Of a stretch of 64,000 nucleotides of DNA, positions 45,456-54,924 are shown one piece after another. Each line of letters starts with the position of its first letter. The first letter of the stretch is position 1. The position numbers and the translations under genes are program-made. Origin of the DNA: Flavobacterium aquicola (GTDB lineage Bacteria > Bacteroidota > Bacteroidia > Flavobacteriales > Flavobacteriaceae); NCBI RefSeq assembly GCF_003385115.1, contig NZ_QUNI01000007.1:1-64000 (forward strand). Direction: 5' to 3'. The notes under the pieces are model-generated. The model was not told where the DNA came from. It saw only the letters and a program-made list of their open reading frames with translations, and made no database searches.

Positions 45456-46805
45456 ATGAAGAAGACCAACGCCTCCATTTTAGTTATAGACGATCAGGAA
45501 GACATTCTTTTTGCTTCCAAAATGCTCCTTAAAAAGCATTTTGAAAACATTTTTACACTCAATAACCCAAAAAACGTGGTTGAATTATTAGCAAAAAATA
45601 CCATCGATGTAGTTTTGCTCGATATGAATTACAGAATAGGATTTGAAGACGGGAGGGAAGGTTTGTATTTATTGAAAGAAATAAAAACGCTTTCACCAAA
45701 AACTATTGTTATTCTGATGACTGCTTTTGGTAAAGTGGAAACAGCTGTTGAAGGATTAAAAGCTGGGGCTTTTGATTATATTTTAAAGCCTTGGGAAAAC
45801 GAAAAATTACTCAGCGTTGTAAAACAAGGCGTTGATAAAAGCCGGAAAGAACAAAAGAAACCTGTCATTATTGAGGAGTCTAATGATTTTTTTGTTGGTA
45901 ATTCGGATGTTATAAAAAAGGCATATTCACTTGCAGATAAAGTGGCGAGAACTGATGCTAATGTTTTAATTCTTGGCGAGAACGGAACTGGTAAATTTGT
46001 TTTGTCGCATCATATCCATCAGCAATCGGAGCGAAAAAGCAGTCCGTTCATTCATGTTGATTTGGGTTCATTGAATTCGAATATTTTTGAAAGCGAATTA
46101 TTCGGTTACGTTCAAGGTGCTTTTACCGATGCAAAAACGGATACGCCCGGACGTTTTGAAATGGCGCAGAACGGAACAATTTTTTTGGACGAAATTGGTA
46201 ATGTTCCATTGCATTTACAGTCGAAACTCCTGCAGGTTATCCAGACCAAAACGGTAACCCGATTGGGAGAATCAAAAGCGAGACCGCTGAATGTCCGCAT
46301 TATTACTGCGACCAACCTGAATTTGAAACAGGAAGTTGCTGATAAAAACTTTAGAGAAGATTTGTACTATCGTATCAATACTATGGAAATTGTACTGCCT
46401 CCGTTACGGGAGCGAATTGAAGATAAAATTCCTTTGGCAGAATATCTTCTACAAAAAATGACTGATAAATATGGGCGTGACGAAATCACTTTTGACGAAA
46501 AAGCATTGGGACAAATTGCAAAACACGCTTGGAACGGGAATATTCGGGAAATGGAAAACCGAATTGAACGTGCTGTAATTCTTTGTGAGAACAATCATAT
46601 TACCGTTTCCGATTTGGATTTGGAACAAATAACGGCTTACGAGGATAATCAAGATGACATGCAGCTTTCGGCTGTTGAAAAAACTGCAATCGAAAAAATC
46701 CTTTTTAGAAACAATAATAATATCAGTAAAACTGCCGAAGAATTAGGATTGTCAAGAGCTTCATTGTACCGCCGTTTAGAGAAATATAATATCAGCACAA
46801 ATTAG
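45456..46805 (+). CDS. Sigma-54-dependent response regulator (NtrC family)
   Basis: This 449-residue regulator has a receiver domain (about 8-125, ILVIDDQED, phosphoacceptor Asp56 in LLDMNY, LKPWE), a central AAA+ domain (about 148-375) and a C-terminal Fis-type helix-turn-helix (KTAEELGLSRASLYRRLEKY). The AAA+ part has Walker A GENGTGK, Walker B TIFLDEIG, and ELFGYVQGAFTDA, where the sigma-54-contacting GAFTGA loop reads GAFTDA. That variant still keeps the phenylalanine and threonine that matter for contact. The kinase gene follows 1 bp after its stop, so the two form an operon, divergent from the exporter genes. It should activate the exporter through the dyads at 45416-45452. Confidence 0.92.
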   Translation: MKKTNASILVIDDQEDILFASKMLLKKHFENIFTLNNPKNVVELLAKNTIDVVLLDMNYRIGFEDGREGLYLLKEIKTLSPKTIVILMTAFGKVETAVEGLKAGAFDYILKPWENEKLLSVVKQGVDKSRKEQKKPVIIEESNDFFVGNSDVIKKAYSLADKVARTDANVLILGENGTGKFVLSHHIHQQSERKSSPFIHVDLGSLNSNIFESELFGYVQGAFTDAKTDTPGRFEMAQNGTIFLDEIGNVPLHLQSKLLQVIQTKTVTRLGESKARPLNVRIITATNLNLKQEVADKNFREDLYYRINTMEIVLPPLRERIEDKIPLAEYLLQKMTDKYGRDEITFDEKALGQIAKHAWNGNIREMENRIERAVILCENNHITVSDLDLEQITAYEDNQDDMQLSAVEKTAIEKILFRNNNNISKTAEELGLSRASLYRRLEKYNISTN

Positions 46806-46806
46806 T

Positions 46807-48144
46807 ATGCATAAATCGCTAAAAATATATCAGCTTCTTTTCCTTCGATTGATTATTATTCTTTTAGGTGCAGGGATTTTAATTTTCTTTTTCCAAAAAG
46901 GATTGTTTTTTACTGCTGTATTTTGTCTGATTATAATTTTTCTGCTCATTGCTGAAATGTATTTTTATATCAAAAATGCCTTTTTAATTTATGACAGAAC
47001 TATAACTTCAATTCTTCAGAATGATTTCACTTCCGATTTCTCTAAGCATAAATCGTATCAAAACTATCCCAATTTATTTAAGCTGTATGAAACATTAAAA
47101 GGCAAACAAAATGAGCAGGTTTCAAAAGAAATTGTCTATCGTTCTATTCTAAACAACATCGAAACGGGAATTATTATTCTGAAAAAAGAGGAAGCGGATT
47201 GGAACATTTTTTTAATGAATAATTATTTTTCCAAACATTTTGATGTCCCAAAAGTTTCCAAATGGAAATATTTGAAAAGTCATCTGCCTTCGCTATGCGA
47301 AATTATTGAAGAGCAGAATTTTCAGGAAATAAAGACATCGTTAGACATACGCATTAATCAGCAGGATACGCAGACATTTGTAATGCAGACTTCGAGAAGC
47401 GAAATTTACAATCAGGATTATTTTATTGTTTTACTGGATTCAATTCAAAATGTAATTGAGAAAAAAGAGAAAGAAGCATGGATTAATCTGATGAAAGTGA
47501 TTTCGCATGAACTATTGAATTCGATAACTCCAATTCGGTCGCTTTCACAGAATCTGCAGGAGTTGGTACAGCAGGAAACTATTTCGGCAGAAGATTTGGA
47601 CGATATGAAAAGCAGTGCTGCAACGATGCTAAGACGAAGTGACCATTTACAGCAGTTTGTCGAGAGTTATCGAAAACTGGCGATGCTGCCTTCTCCAAAA
47701 AAGGAAAGAGTGAGCCTGCAACAATTGCTCGGAAACAGTTTCCAGATCATGTCGCCATTATTTAAAAAAGAACAAATTGAAGTTATAAATACAATTTCTT
47801 TCAATCATTGGCTGCAAATAGACACGCAACAGATAGAGCAAGTTTTAATTAATCTTTTTACAAATTGTATTTTTGCTTTGAAAGAAATTTCAAAAAAAGA
47901 AATTACTATTTCGGCAGAAATCAAAGAAAAAAGAATCTTCATTCAAATTTCAGATAATGGAAATGGAATTGAAAAAGAAATTGAAAATAAAATATTTCTT
48001 CCGTTTTTTACCACACGAAAAGAAGGTGCCGGAATTGGACTTACTTTATCCAAAAATATTGCAGAATCTCACGGAGGTTATCTTGCATACAGAAAAAGCG
48101 ATGATGGCAAAACTACTTTTATAATTTGCTTAGTCGATCAATAA
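46807..48144 (+). CDS. Sensor histidine kinase with minimal periplasmic loop
   Basis: This 445-residue kinase has two adjacent membrane helices (about 10-30 and 34-55) joined by only a few residues (FFFQKGLFF), a PAS-like region at about 105-215, a HisKA-type dimerisation segment with His234 (VISHELLNSITPI) and an ATPase domain (QIEQVLINLFTNC, ISDNGNGIEKE, TTRKEGAGIGLTLSKNI). All catalytic boxes are present. With almost no extracellular domain it resembles intramembrane-sensing kinases, which often work next to ABC exporters and read the transporter's state. It is paired with the NtrC-type regulator directly upstream. Confidence 0.9.
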   Translation: MHKSLKIYQLLFLRLIIILLGAGILIFFFQKGLFFTAVFCLIIIFLLIAEMYFYIKNAFLIYDRTITSILQNDFTSDFSKHKSYQNYPNLFKLYETLKGKQNEQVSKEIVYRSILNNIETGIIILKKEEADWNIFLMNNYFSKHFDVPKVSKWKYLKSHLPSLCEIIEEQNFQEIKTSLDIRINQQDTQTFVMQTSRSEIYNQDYFIVLLDSIQNVIEKKEKEAWINLMKVISHELLNSITPIRSLSQNLQELVQQETISAEDLDDMKSSAATMLRRSDHLQQFVESYRKLAMLPSPKKERVSLQQLLGNSFQIMSPLFKKEQIEVINTISFNHWLQIDTQQIEQVLINLFTNCIFALKEISKKEITISAEIKEKRIFIQISDNGNGIEKEIENKIFLPFFTTRKEGAGIGLTLSKNIAESHGGYLAYRKSDDGKTTFIICLVDQ

Positions 48145-48178
48145 AAATTCTTGAGGAACAAATGTTTCAGTTTACTGC

Positions 48179-48210
48179 AAAAAAAAACTCCTTAATTTCT
48201 TAAGGAGTTT
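48179..48210 (-). terminator. Terminator after tRNA-Val
   Basis: AACTCCTTAA at 48186-48195 pairs with TTAAGGAGTT at 48200-48209. The A run at 48179-48187 gives a T run on the minus strand, 3 bp after the tRNA 3' end. It may also serve the kinase gene that converges from the other side. Confidence 0.75.
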
Positions 48211-48212
48211 CT

Positions 48213-48290
48213 TGGTGGGCGATGAGGGGTTCGAACCCCCGACCCCCTCGGTGTAAACGAGGTGCTCTGAACCAGCTGAGCTAATCGCCC
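48213..48290 (-). tRNA. tRNA-Val (anticodon TAC)
   Basis: On the minus strand the sequence folds as a standard cloverleaf: acceptor GGGCGAT/ATCGCCC, D arm GCTC...GAGC, anticodon arm CCTCG-TTTACAC-CGAGG, and T arm GGGGG-TTCGAAC-CCCTC. The anticodon loop places TAC at positions 34-36, reading GTA and related Val codons. The CCA end is encoded (48213-48215) after discriminator A. A close match to the Bacteroidota promoter lies upstream and a terminator follows directly. Confidence 0.97.
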
Positions 48291-48328
48291 TATTTTACTA
48301 GGTTGCTATCATTTCGTGATTGCGAGTG

Positions 48329-48359
48329 CAAATATAGGCAGGTTTTTCGCTTATGCAAA
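48329..48359 (-). promoter_or_regulatory. Bacteroidota-type promoter of tRNA-Val
   Basis: On the minus strand TTTG (48356-48359) is followed after exactly 19 bp by TATATTTG (48329-48336), which fits the TTTG-N19-TAnnTTTG consensus. Transcription would start about 30 bp before the mature tRNA end. It is the best promoter match in the window and supports the taxonomic assignment. Confidence 0.75.
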
Positions 48360-48463
48360 ATTTTTTGAAAGTTTTTTTCTTTTTATTTTGAAAAAAAAAT
48401 CAGTTTGCTGGTATTTAGTATTTTAAAAAATAAAAAAATGCAGTAAAAAATCAAATACTATGA

Positions 48464-48964
48464 TTAATTATTGCGATTGAACTGTTTCTTATATAATTGT
48501 TTTTTGAAAAAAGTTGCAATTAACATCATTATAAAACTTGCTATGGCTGCAACTGTCCTGCAAGTGTGGTAAAAATCCCAAAGTTTAAGAATCTTAACCC
48601 AGTTTTTTGGAGGTGAGGTTTGCGTCCAAGTTCTAAGCTGCGCATTGATTGGTAAAGTCCCAAAAGAAGTGATTAAATAGGCTGTTATTGCTAGCATTGC
48701 TGCAAAACCAGTAAAAACACAAATATGTTTTAGTGATCTTATTCTCCATGTAAACCATATACAGCTTATAATCGAAATTATCATTAATGACTGGAAAACA
48801 ACGTCATTATGTTTCATTAGAGTAGATCTAAAACGGAGATGAACAAAGGGTGGTACTTCCCAAAAAGTTGGTAATACATTAAATTTTACATAGAAAAAAG
48901 TGCCCGCAAGTAAGCCTGTTGAAAATAAGGCAATAGCATTTGAAAGTTTATTATTGGAAGTCAT
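48464..48964 (-). CDS. DUF1772 (anthrone oxygenase-like) membrane protein
   Basis: This 166-residue protein has four predicted membrane helices (about 9-28, 56-75, 80-103 and 133-155) and the DUF1772 pattern of a first helix with LFSTGLLAGTFFYV, a conserved Arg/His patch (RFRSTLMKHND) and a final helix. Relatives are annotated as anthrone-oxygenase-like, but most bacterial members are uncharacterised. It stands alone. A TACATTTG match to the -7 consensus (49028-49035) lies upstream on the same strand, and an imperfect CTATAG-AGCT hairpin at 48995-49023 would form at the 5' end of the transcript. Confidence 0.75.
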   Translation of the reverse strand: MTSNNKLSNAIALFSTGLLAGTFFYVKFNVLPTFWEVPPFVHLRFRSTLMKHNDVVFQSLMIISIISCIWFTWRIRSLKHICVFTGFAAMLAITAYLITSFGTLPINAQLRTWTQTSPPKNWVKILKLWDFYHTCRTVAAIASFIMMLIATFFKKQLYKKQFNRNN

Positions 48965-49156
48965 CGTAGGTAAAAACTGATTTGTTATGGGGTTCTATAG
49001 TAAGCTGGTGGCAAGCTCTATAGATTACAAATGTATGATTTTTTTTGGTAATGTCTTACTATGAAAAGCTGAGTAAATACAGTCGTTTAAAATAAATGTA
49101 AAATATCTGAACCATCCTTTTTTATTCTAAAAAATAATAAAACATAACATAGAATT

Positions 49157-50407
49157 TTAAAGTCTCTTGTTTTTCTCTTCGATCCAGCGGGACATGTATT
49201 TGGTACTGCTTAAAGTATGATGCTGCAGCAAAGAGCCTAAGAAATTGTCCAAACGATGCTGGGCTAAATTAGATTGTAAAAATTCTATTTGGTTAGCAAA
49301 TTCATTTTCAAAGCGTTTTTTCGAATAGCGCTGATTGATAATTGCTATTCCATTTTGCTGGGCGGCTGTCCAAAGTTTTTTGTCTTGGTACAATTGTACC
49401 GCAGAATTTGTAAACTCGTTTACATCATCAGTTACAAATCCGTTCCAAGGAAGATTTCCCTGCATCGATTCGGCACCAATAGTGGTGGTAATACTTGGTG
49501 TACCGCATTGCATTGCTTCAATCAGTTTTCCTTTTATGCCGGCTCCAAAGCGTAATGGAGCCAAAACAATTCGAGCGTTTTGCACAACTTCATTAGCATC
49601 ATCAGCGCGGCCTTTAATATGGAAACCTTCTTTAGGCTGGTGTAACTGCATTACTTTTTGCGAAGGATATGCTCCATAAATATGAAGTTCAGCTTCGGGT
49701 AATTGTTTTCGAAGTAAGGGCCAAATTGTTTCTTTTAAATACTGAACAGCATTCCAATTGGGTTCATGAAGAAAATTACCTATAAAAATAAAACCGTTTC
49801 TTTTTTCAAAAGGAGGAAGGTTTTCAAATGTTTCTTTTGAAATTGTTTCTAATAAAAAAGGCAGATAATACAGAAGTTTTTCATCTATTTTAAAAGTGGT
49901 TTTCAATACTTCTATTTCAAATTCAGAAATAATTAATGATAAATCACATCTCAAAATACTGGCAATTTCTCTTTTGGCTACATCTTCTTTTAAAGTATCC
50001 GAAATTGTAAATTCTGTATTAGCTTTAAATGCTTTCTGTCTTGCCTGCCGCAGACAGTGTAAATCTTCGGTGTCTAAAATTCGTATCGCGTTGGGGCAAT
50101 TTTCTGCCACTCGCCAGCCAAATTGTTCTTCAATCATAAATCGGTCAAATAAAACGGCCGATGGATTCAGTTCTTTTACAAAAATATCAAAACTCGAACA
50201 GTTCAAAGAAATTGATTTTTTATCCACATTTAGTGTAGCTAAATCAACCATAAAGTCACTGTCCATGGCTGGACTGGCAAATGTAATGCTGAAACCCTGC
50301 TGTTGAAATTCGTTGATTAATTGCAGCATTCGTCCGCCGGCGGCAGAAGAATTGGGTTCAGGCCATACAAAGCCAATGATTAAAAGTGTTTGAGATTGTG
50401 GCGTCAT
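49157..50407 (-). CDS. GT4-type glycosyltransferase
   Basis: This 416-residue cytoplasmic protein has the GT-B double Rossmann layout. The N-terminal half begins with TLLIIGFVWPEPNSSAAGGR, a typical acceptor-side loop. The C-terminal half has GFIFIGNFLHEPNWNAVQYL, EAELHIYGAYP, HIKGRADD, and the donor-binding segment FGAGIKGKLIEAMQCGTP, where the Glu residues fit the EX7E-like motif of GT4 enzymes. I prefer the ATG at 50407 (MTPQSQTLL) to the one at 50437, because the fold begins there. It is not in a polysaccharide biosynthesis cluster and is divergent from miaE, so donor and acceptor are unknown. Confidence 0.85.
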   Translation of the reverse strand: MTPQSQTLLIIGFVWPEPNSSAAGGRMLQLINEFQQQGFSITFASPAMDSDFMVDLATLNVDKKSISLNCSSFDIFVKELNPSAVLFDRFMIEEQFGWRVAENCPNAIRILDTEDLHCLRQARQKAFKANTEFTISDTLKEDVAKREIASILRCDLSLIISEFEIEVLKTTFKIDEKLLYYLPFLLETISKETFENLPPFEKRNGFIFIGNFLHEPNWNAVQYLKETIWPLLRKQLPEAELHIYGAYPSQKVMQLHQPKEGFHIKGRADDANEVVQNARIVLAPLRFGAGIKGKLIEAMQCGTPSITTTIGAESMQGNLPWNGFVTDDVNEFTNSAVQLYQDKKLWTAAQQNGIAIINQRYSKKRFENEFANQIEFLQSNLAQHRLDNFLGSLLQHHTLSSTKYMSRWIEEKNKRL

Positions 50408-50486
50408 GATAAGAGATAATAGTGCAAAATAATACAATTTGGTTGGTTAAAATAGCATTTTAAATGGAAAATACACGGGAAAACAC

Positions 50487-50494
50487 TAATTTTG
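50487..50494 (+). promoter_or_regulatory. Candidate -7 element for miaE
   Basis: TAATTTTG fits TAnnTTTG and lies 22 bp before the miaE ATG. No TTTG is seen at the expected -33 distance. Confidence 0.35.
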
Positions 50495-50515
50495 CAGAAT
50501 GTAAAAAGGTGTATT

Positions 50516-51097
50516 ATGCTTGGATTAAAGTTAGTTACAGACCCGAGATGGGTAAATATAGTAGAGTCTAATATCGAAGAAATATTGACAGATCACGCTT
50601 GGTGTGAGCAAAAAGCAGCGTCAAATGCAATAAGTTTGATTACCTATAATTCAGAGCTGGAGGAATTAGTGACAGAGCTGCTGGTTATTGCCAAAGAAGA
50701 ATTAGACCATCTACAATTGGTGCATAATTTAATAAAAAGCAGAGGTTTGACTTTAGGCAGAGAACGCAAAGATCATTATGTAAATGAACTTTTTAAATTC
50801 ATGAAAAAAGACGGAAGCCGAAAAGATGCTTTAGTAGACCGACTGCTGTTCTCGGCAATGATTGAAGCCAGAAGCTGTGAACGATTCAAAGTTTTATCTG
50901 AAAATATCAAAGACCAGGAATTGGCAAAATTTTATAGGGATCTTATGATTTCGGAAGCGGGACATTATACAACTTTCCTTGGATTTGCCCGAAAATATAC
51001 TGATAATTTTGATGTGGATAAACGCTGGCAGGAGTGGATCGAGTTTGAAACTTCTATAATTACCAATTACGGTAAAAGCGAAACCGTTCACGGTTGA
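50516..51097 (+). CDS. miaE: tRNA-(ms2io6A)-hydroxylase
   Basis: This 193-residue di-iron enzyme hydroxylates the isopentenyl side chain of the hypermodified adenosine at tRNA position 37. The ferritin-like helices carry the expected iron ligands: AKEELDHLQLVH (Glu and ExxH), EARSCERF and SEAGHYTTF (ExxH). The conserved start MLGLKLVTDPRWVNIVESNI identifies the true ATG at 50516, with an AAAGG-type site 5' of it; a frame extending to 50492 adds eight residues and would overlap the promoter. The whole family length is present. Confidence 0.93.
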   Translation: MLGLKLVTDPRWVNIVESNIEEILTDHAWCEQKAASNAISLITYNSELEELVTELLVIAKEELDHLQLVHNLIKSRGLTLGRERKDHYVNELFKFMKKDGSRKDALVDRLLFSAMIEARSCERFKVLSENIKDQELAKFYRDLMISEAGHYTTFLGFARKYTDNFDVDKRWQEWIEFETSIITNYGKSETVHG

Positions 51098-51154
51098 TAT
51101 TCGTTTGAAACAGCCAATATTTTTTCATTTTTTTAAATACAGTACACCAAATAT

Positions 51155-53911
51155 ATGTCAGCAGCCAATTATAAAACTATCGGAGTTAAAATTTTAAAAT
51201 ATACTGGAATTACTCTAGTCGTTTTATTAGCTCTGATGTTTATTACGCCTCTAATTTTTTCAGATAAAATAAAAGAACAGGTCAAAAAAACTGCCAATGA
51301 AAAGTTAAACGGAGAGCTGAATTATTCAGATGCCCATGTTTCTTTTTTTACACACTTTCCTTCGCTGACTTTAACTTTGACAAAGTTTAATCTTAATGGA
51401 TCTGCTCCTTTTCAAAATGAAAAGCTAGTTAGTGCAGATGGAATTGCTTTTGGAATTAACTTAAGCAGTCTGGTTTTTGGCGAAAGCATAAAAATTGATC
51501 AAATCTTCCTTTCCAATGCATTGGTAAATATAAAAGTCAATAAAAAAGGAGAGGCTAATTATAATGTTTATGCAGCCGAAAAAGAAACGGCGAAGAAAGA
51601 GGAAGAATCCGAGACTGGATTAAAACTGGAAGAAATAGAGATTAATAACAGCACACTTATTTATGATGATCAATCGACTAATGTCCATGTAGATGCTTCA
51701 GGATTTAATTATTTGGGTAACGGAGATTTGAGTCAGGCAATATTTGAGCTGCATTCGAAATTGAAAATTGAAAAGCTGAATGTCATTTATGCAAATGAGC
51801 CCTATCTGATGAACAAAAAAATAGACGGGGATTTGATTACCAAAATAAATACCAATTCACTGTCTTTTGTTTTTGAAGAAAACGACTTGTCGATAAATAA
51901 ATTTATAGTTGATTTCAAAGGGAAATTCGATTTCTTAAAAGATGGCTATAATATTGATTTTCTTTTAAAATCGAATAAAAGTAATCTCTATGATCTTTTT
52001 ACTGCGTTTCCGCCAAAGTATATTACATGGTTAAAAGACACTGAATTAAAAGGAAATGTAGATTTATTGTTTTCTCTAAAAGGAAAATATATTGCTTCAC
52101 AAAACATTGGGCCAGATTTAAATTTGGATTTTAAAGTTAAAAATGGTTTTGTAAATTATAAAAAAAGTGCATTTCCTGTTTCTAATTTAGATATTGATAT
52201 TTCTTCCAAAGTGCCTAATTTAAATCCTGAACTTTTAATGTTAGATGCCAGAAATCTATCTTTAAATGTGGATAAAAATTATCTTAAGACCAAATTGAAA
52301 ATGAGCGGTATGACCACTCCTGATATTGATATGGCCTTGAATTCACAAATAGATTTAGAGAAATTAAATCGTGCTCTTGGAATTCCTGATATAGAATTAA
52401 AAGGAATGCTGGCTGGTGATTTAAAAGCTAAAGGAAAATTTGATCAAAAAAACAAACTTTTTCCAAATGCAGACGGTACCTTAAATTTAAAAAACGGATT
52501 TGTTAAAACCCAGTATTATCCAAATCCAATAACTGATATTAATGTAGTTACCAATATAAACAATCAAAAAGGAACCTTCGACGGGCTGTCGGTAATTTTG
52601 AAACCTGCTGCATTTACTTTTGAAGGAGAACCATTTCGAGTTGAAGCTGATTTGAAAAACTTTGATGATTTAAATTATGATATTAAAGCCAAAGGGATTT
52701 TAAATATCAGTAAGATCTACAAAGTGTTTTCGCAAAAAGGATTGGATGTGGATGGTTCTATTAAAGCTGATTTAGAGCTGAAAGGAATTCAAAGTTATGC
52801 CCAAAACGGAGATTATAGTAAATTACAAAATAAGGGAATTCTGGAACTTCGAAATATAAAAGTTGCAACAGAGTATCTGCCAAAATCATTGCTGATTAAA
52901 GAGGGAATTTTTAGATTCAATCAGGACAAAATGTCTTTTAGTACATTTTTGGCTTCCTATGGTGAATCAGATTTTAAAATGAATGGCTATCTGCAGAATG
53001 TATTCAATTTTATGTCTTCTAAAAATGGAACTTTAAGAGGGGCGTTTACCTTAAATTCAAAATTCATTAATGTAGATGAGTTTATGTCCAGCACCGCTTC
53101 ATCGTCTGTATCTCCTACGGATGCAGATTCAAACAGCATACCAAAACCTGCCCCGCAAGAAACGGGCGTAATTCTGATTCCGTCTAACCTAGATTTGCAG
53201 TTTTACGCTACAGCTCACAAAATCAATTATCAGGGATTGATACTGCAGGACGGAAAAGGATCGGTGAAAATGAAAAACGGTAAAATAGTGATGCAAAACA
53301 CGGGATTCAATTTAATAGGATGTAACGTCGCTATGAATGCAGCCTATCAGGGTATCACACCACAAAAAGCTATTTTTGAATATGAAATTAAAGCTAATGA
53401 TTTTAATATAAAAAGAGCTTACAATGAAGTGAAAATGTTCAAAGAAATGGCCAGCGCAGCCGAAAATGCAGAAGGAATTGTATCGCTGGATTACAAAATA
53501 AAAGGAAGGCTGAATCAGCAGATGATGCCGGTTTATCCGTCACTAATAGGAGGCGGTGTTCTGTCTATTAAAGATGTAAAGGTAAAAGGAATGAAAATGT
53601 TTAACGCAGTGAGTAAAAAAACTGATCACGAGGAAGTTAAAAACCCGGAACTTTCTAAAGTCGATATTAAAACTACTGTAAAAAATAATATTATTACTAT
53701 TGACCGTTTCAAATTTAAGTTTGCTGGTTTTAGGCCAAGAATAGAAGGAACTTCCAGCCTTGATGGGCGATTGAATATCAAAATGAGATTAGGTCTGCCT
53801 CCTTTTGGAATTTTTGGAATTCCGCTGACTGTTACCGGAACCAACAGTAATCCAAAAGTCAAAGTTGGTAAACAGGGTCAGGATATCGAAGAAACTCAGG
53901 ATACCGAATAA
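51155..53911 (+). CDS. AsmA-family protein
   Basis: This 918-residue protein has one N-terminal membrane helix (ILKYTGITLVVLLALMFITP) and then a long periplasmic beta-rich stretch. An AsmA-type N-terminal segment (ANEKLNGELNYSDAHVSFF, FPSLTLTLTKFNL) and the C-terminal AsmA-like region (about 640-890, with NTGFNLIGCNVAMNAAYQG and RIEGTSSLDGRLNIKMRLG) are seen. AsmA-like proteins are now thought to form lipid-carrying bridges between the two membranes. It ends in an acidic tail (GQDIEETQDTE). It follows miaE by 57 bp and could be co-transcribed. A terminator follows. Confidence 0.85.
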   Translation: MSAANYKTIGVKILKYTGITLVVLLALMFITPLIFSDKIKEQVKKTANEKLNGELNYSDAHVSFFTHFPSLTLTLTKFNLNGSAPFQNEKLVSADGIAFGINLSSLVFGESIKIDQIFLSNALVNIKVNKKGEANYNVYAAEKETAKKEEESETGLKLEEIEINNSTLIYDDQSTNVHVDASGFNYLGNGDLSQAIFELHSKLKIEKLNVIYANEPYLMNKKIDGDLITKINTNSLSFVFEENDLSINKFIVDFKGKFDFLKDGYNIDFLLKSNKSNLYDLFTAFPPKYITWLKDTELKGNVDLLFSLKGKYIASQNIGPDLNLDFKVKNGFVNYKKSAFPVSNLDIDISSKVPNLNPELLMLDARNLSLNVDKNYLKTKLKMSGMTTPDIDMALNSQIDLEKLNRALGIPDIELKGMLAGDLKAKGKFDQKNKLFPNADGTLNLKNGFVKTQYYPNPITDINVVTNINNQKGTFDGLSVILKPAAFTFEGEPFRVEADLKNFDDLNYDIKAKGILNISKIYKVFSQKGLDVDGSIKADLELKGIQSYAQNGDYSKLQNKGILELRNIKVATEYLPKSLLIKEGIFRFNQDKMSFSTFLASYGESDFKMNGYLQNVFNFMSSKNGTLRGAFTLNSKFINVDEFMSSTASSSVSPTDADSNSIPKPAPQETGVILIPSNLDLQFYATAHKINYQGLILQDGKGSVKMKNGKIVMQNTGFNLIGCNVAMNAAYQGITPQKAIFEYEIKANDFNIKRAYNEVKMFKEMASAAENAEGIVSLDYKIKGRLNQQMMPVYPSLIGGGVLSIKDVKVKGMKMFNAVSKKTDHEEVKNPELSKVDIKTTVKNNIITIDRFKFKFAGFRPRIEGTSSLDGRLNIKMRLGLPPFGIFGIPLTVTGTNSNPKVKVGKQGQDIEETQDTE

Positions 53912-53961
53912 AATTAGAAAAAAGCAATTTTAGATTATTGCTGTTTACTATAAAATAACAG

Positions 53962-53984
53962 AGCTCCCTCATTCGGGAGCTTTA
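53962..53984. terminator. Bidirectional terminator between convergent genes
   Basis: AGCTCCC at 53962-53968 pairs with GGGAGCT at 53975-53981, loop TCATTC, followed by a T-rich stretch that runs into the end of the convergent gene. Confidence 0.65.
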
Positions 53985-54581
53985 TTATTTATGACATTCT
54001 GTATAAACAGGTGAATTAAAAAAATCTAAAATCCCCAGATTCTGGTCCTTTGCCGATAAGTTATCATAGGAATCAATTCTCTTCATCAGCATATCGCAGT
54101 CACTAAAATAAAATTGTATTTTAGAATAAATATCTCCACGGATATTGCTGGATTTTAAGCTTTTAATATTGTCAAATTGAAGACTGTCTATGATATTATT
54201 GTTTGAATCCAATATATAAAAAGCATAGTTCACTTTAGTGCTTTCCTCATCTTCATCGGTTTTAGTTGTGAAAATAAGTGTTTTTGAAGTTGTTTCTGAT
54301 AACACAAAATAGCCGACTATTTCTTTAGAATTATTTAATTTATAGGTTTTAAATTTAGAAGATCCTATGTGAATGTAATCAAAGTCTTTAAATTTAATTC
54401 TGCTTTCAGCATCTGAGTTGGGCAGTTTATAAAAAACTATTTTTTCGGCATTATCAATTCGGAAAAAATTTGTTTTTATGTTAATCTTTGAGCCGTCGTT
54501 GGTGAGTATAAAACTTTCGGAAAAAGGCATAGAAAAAGCGTTCATGCTAAGAAATAGCATTAAAAAGTAAAATTTTTGCAT
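53985..54581 (-). CDS. Exported hypothetical protein
   Basis: This 198-residue protein has a signal peptide (about 1-17, ending NAFSM) and no domain I recognise. It is rich in Asn, Lys, Ser and acidic residues and seems mostly beta-strand, with segments such as IVFYKLPNSDAES, FDYIHIGSSKFKTY and VGYFVLSETTSKTLIF. Two Cys near the C-terminus (SDCDML and TECHK) could form a disulfide. It is convergent with the AsmA-like gene and separated from the Mla operon by 343 bp. Function unknown. Confidence 0.6.
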   Translation of the reverse strand: MQKFYFLMLFLSMNAFSMPFSESFILTNDGSKINIKTNFFRIDNAEKIVFYKLPNSDAESRIKFKDFDYIHIGSSKFKTYKLNNSKEIVGYFVLSETTSKTLIFTTKTDEDEESTKVNYAFYILDSNNNIIDSLQFDNIKSLKSSNIRGDIYSKIQFYFSDCDMLMKRIDSYDNLSAKDQNLGILDFFNSPVYTECHK

Positions 54582-54924
54582 GTTGTGGTTAAATTGTTTT
54601 TTTTTTTTTTCAAAACTATGCTAATACTATGCATCCTTTGTTAATAAATTATAAAACTTCGATTATCAAAATTACGCTGAGGTGTTTTTCAATTTAAAAA
54701 AAACGATCTTTCCGTTACTATATTTAAGCGGTCTTTTTTGAAGTAATTTTTTGGAGCCACAGATTTCAAGTAGAAATCTTATAAAAGTAAACTGCTAAAA
54801 CATAATATAGTAAATGATGATTTTCATAAATTTATGAGTTGTAAATCTTTTAGTTGTAAATGTTTTTTACCGTTGGAAAATAATATTTCAATCTTACCCA
54901 ATTACATAAAAAAAAATAAAAACC
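54582..54924. other. Gene-free region between hypothetical and mla operon
   Basis: This 343-bp AT-rich region separates two divergent genes and must contain both promoters. It includes a homopolymer run of T near 54597. I see no hairpin, repeat or good TAnnTTTG match. Confidence 0.4.
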
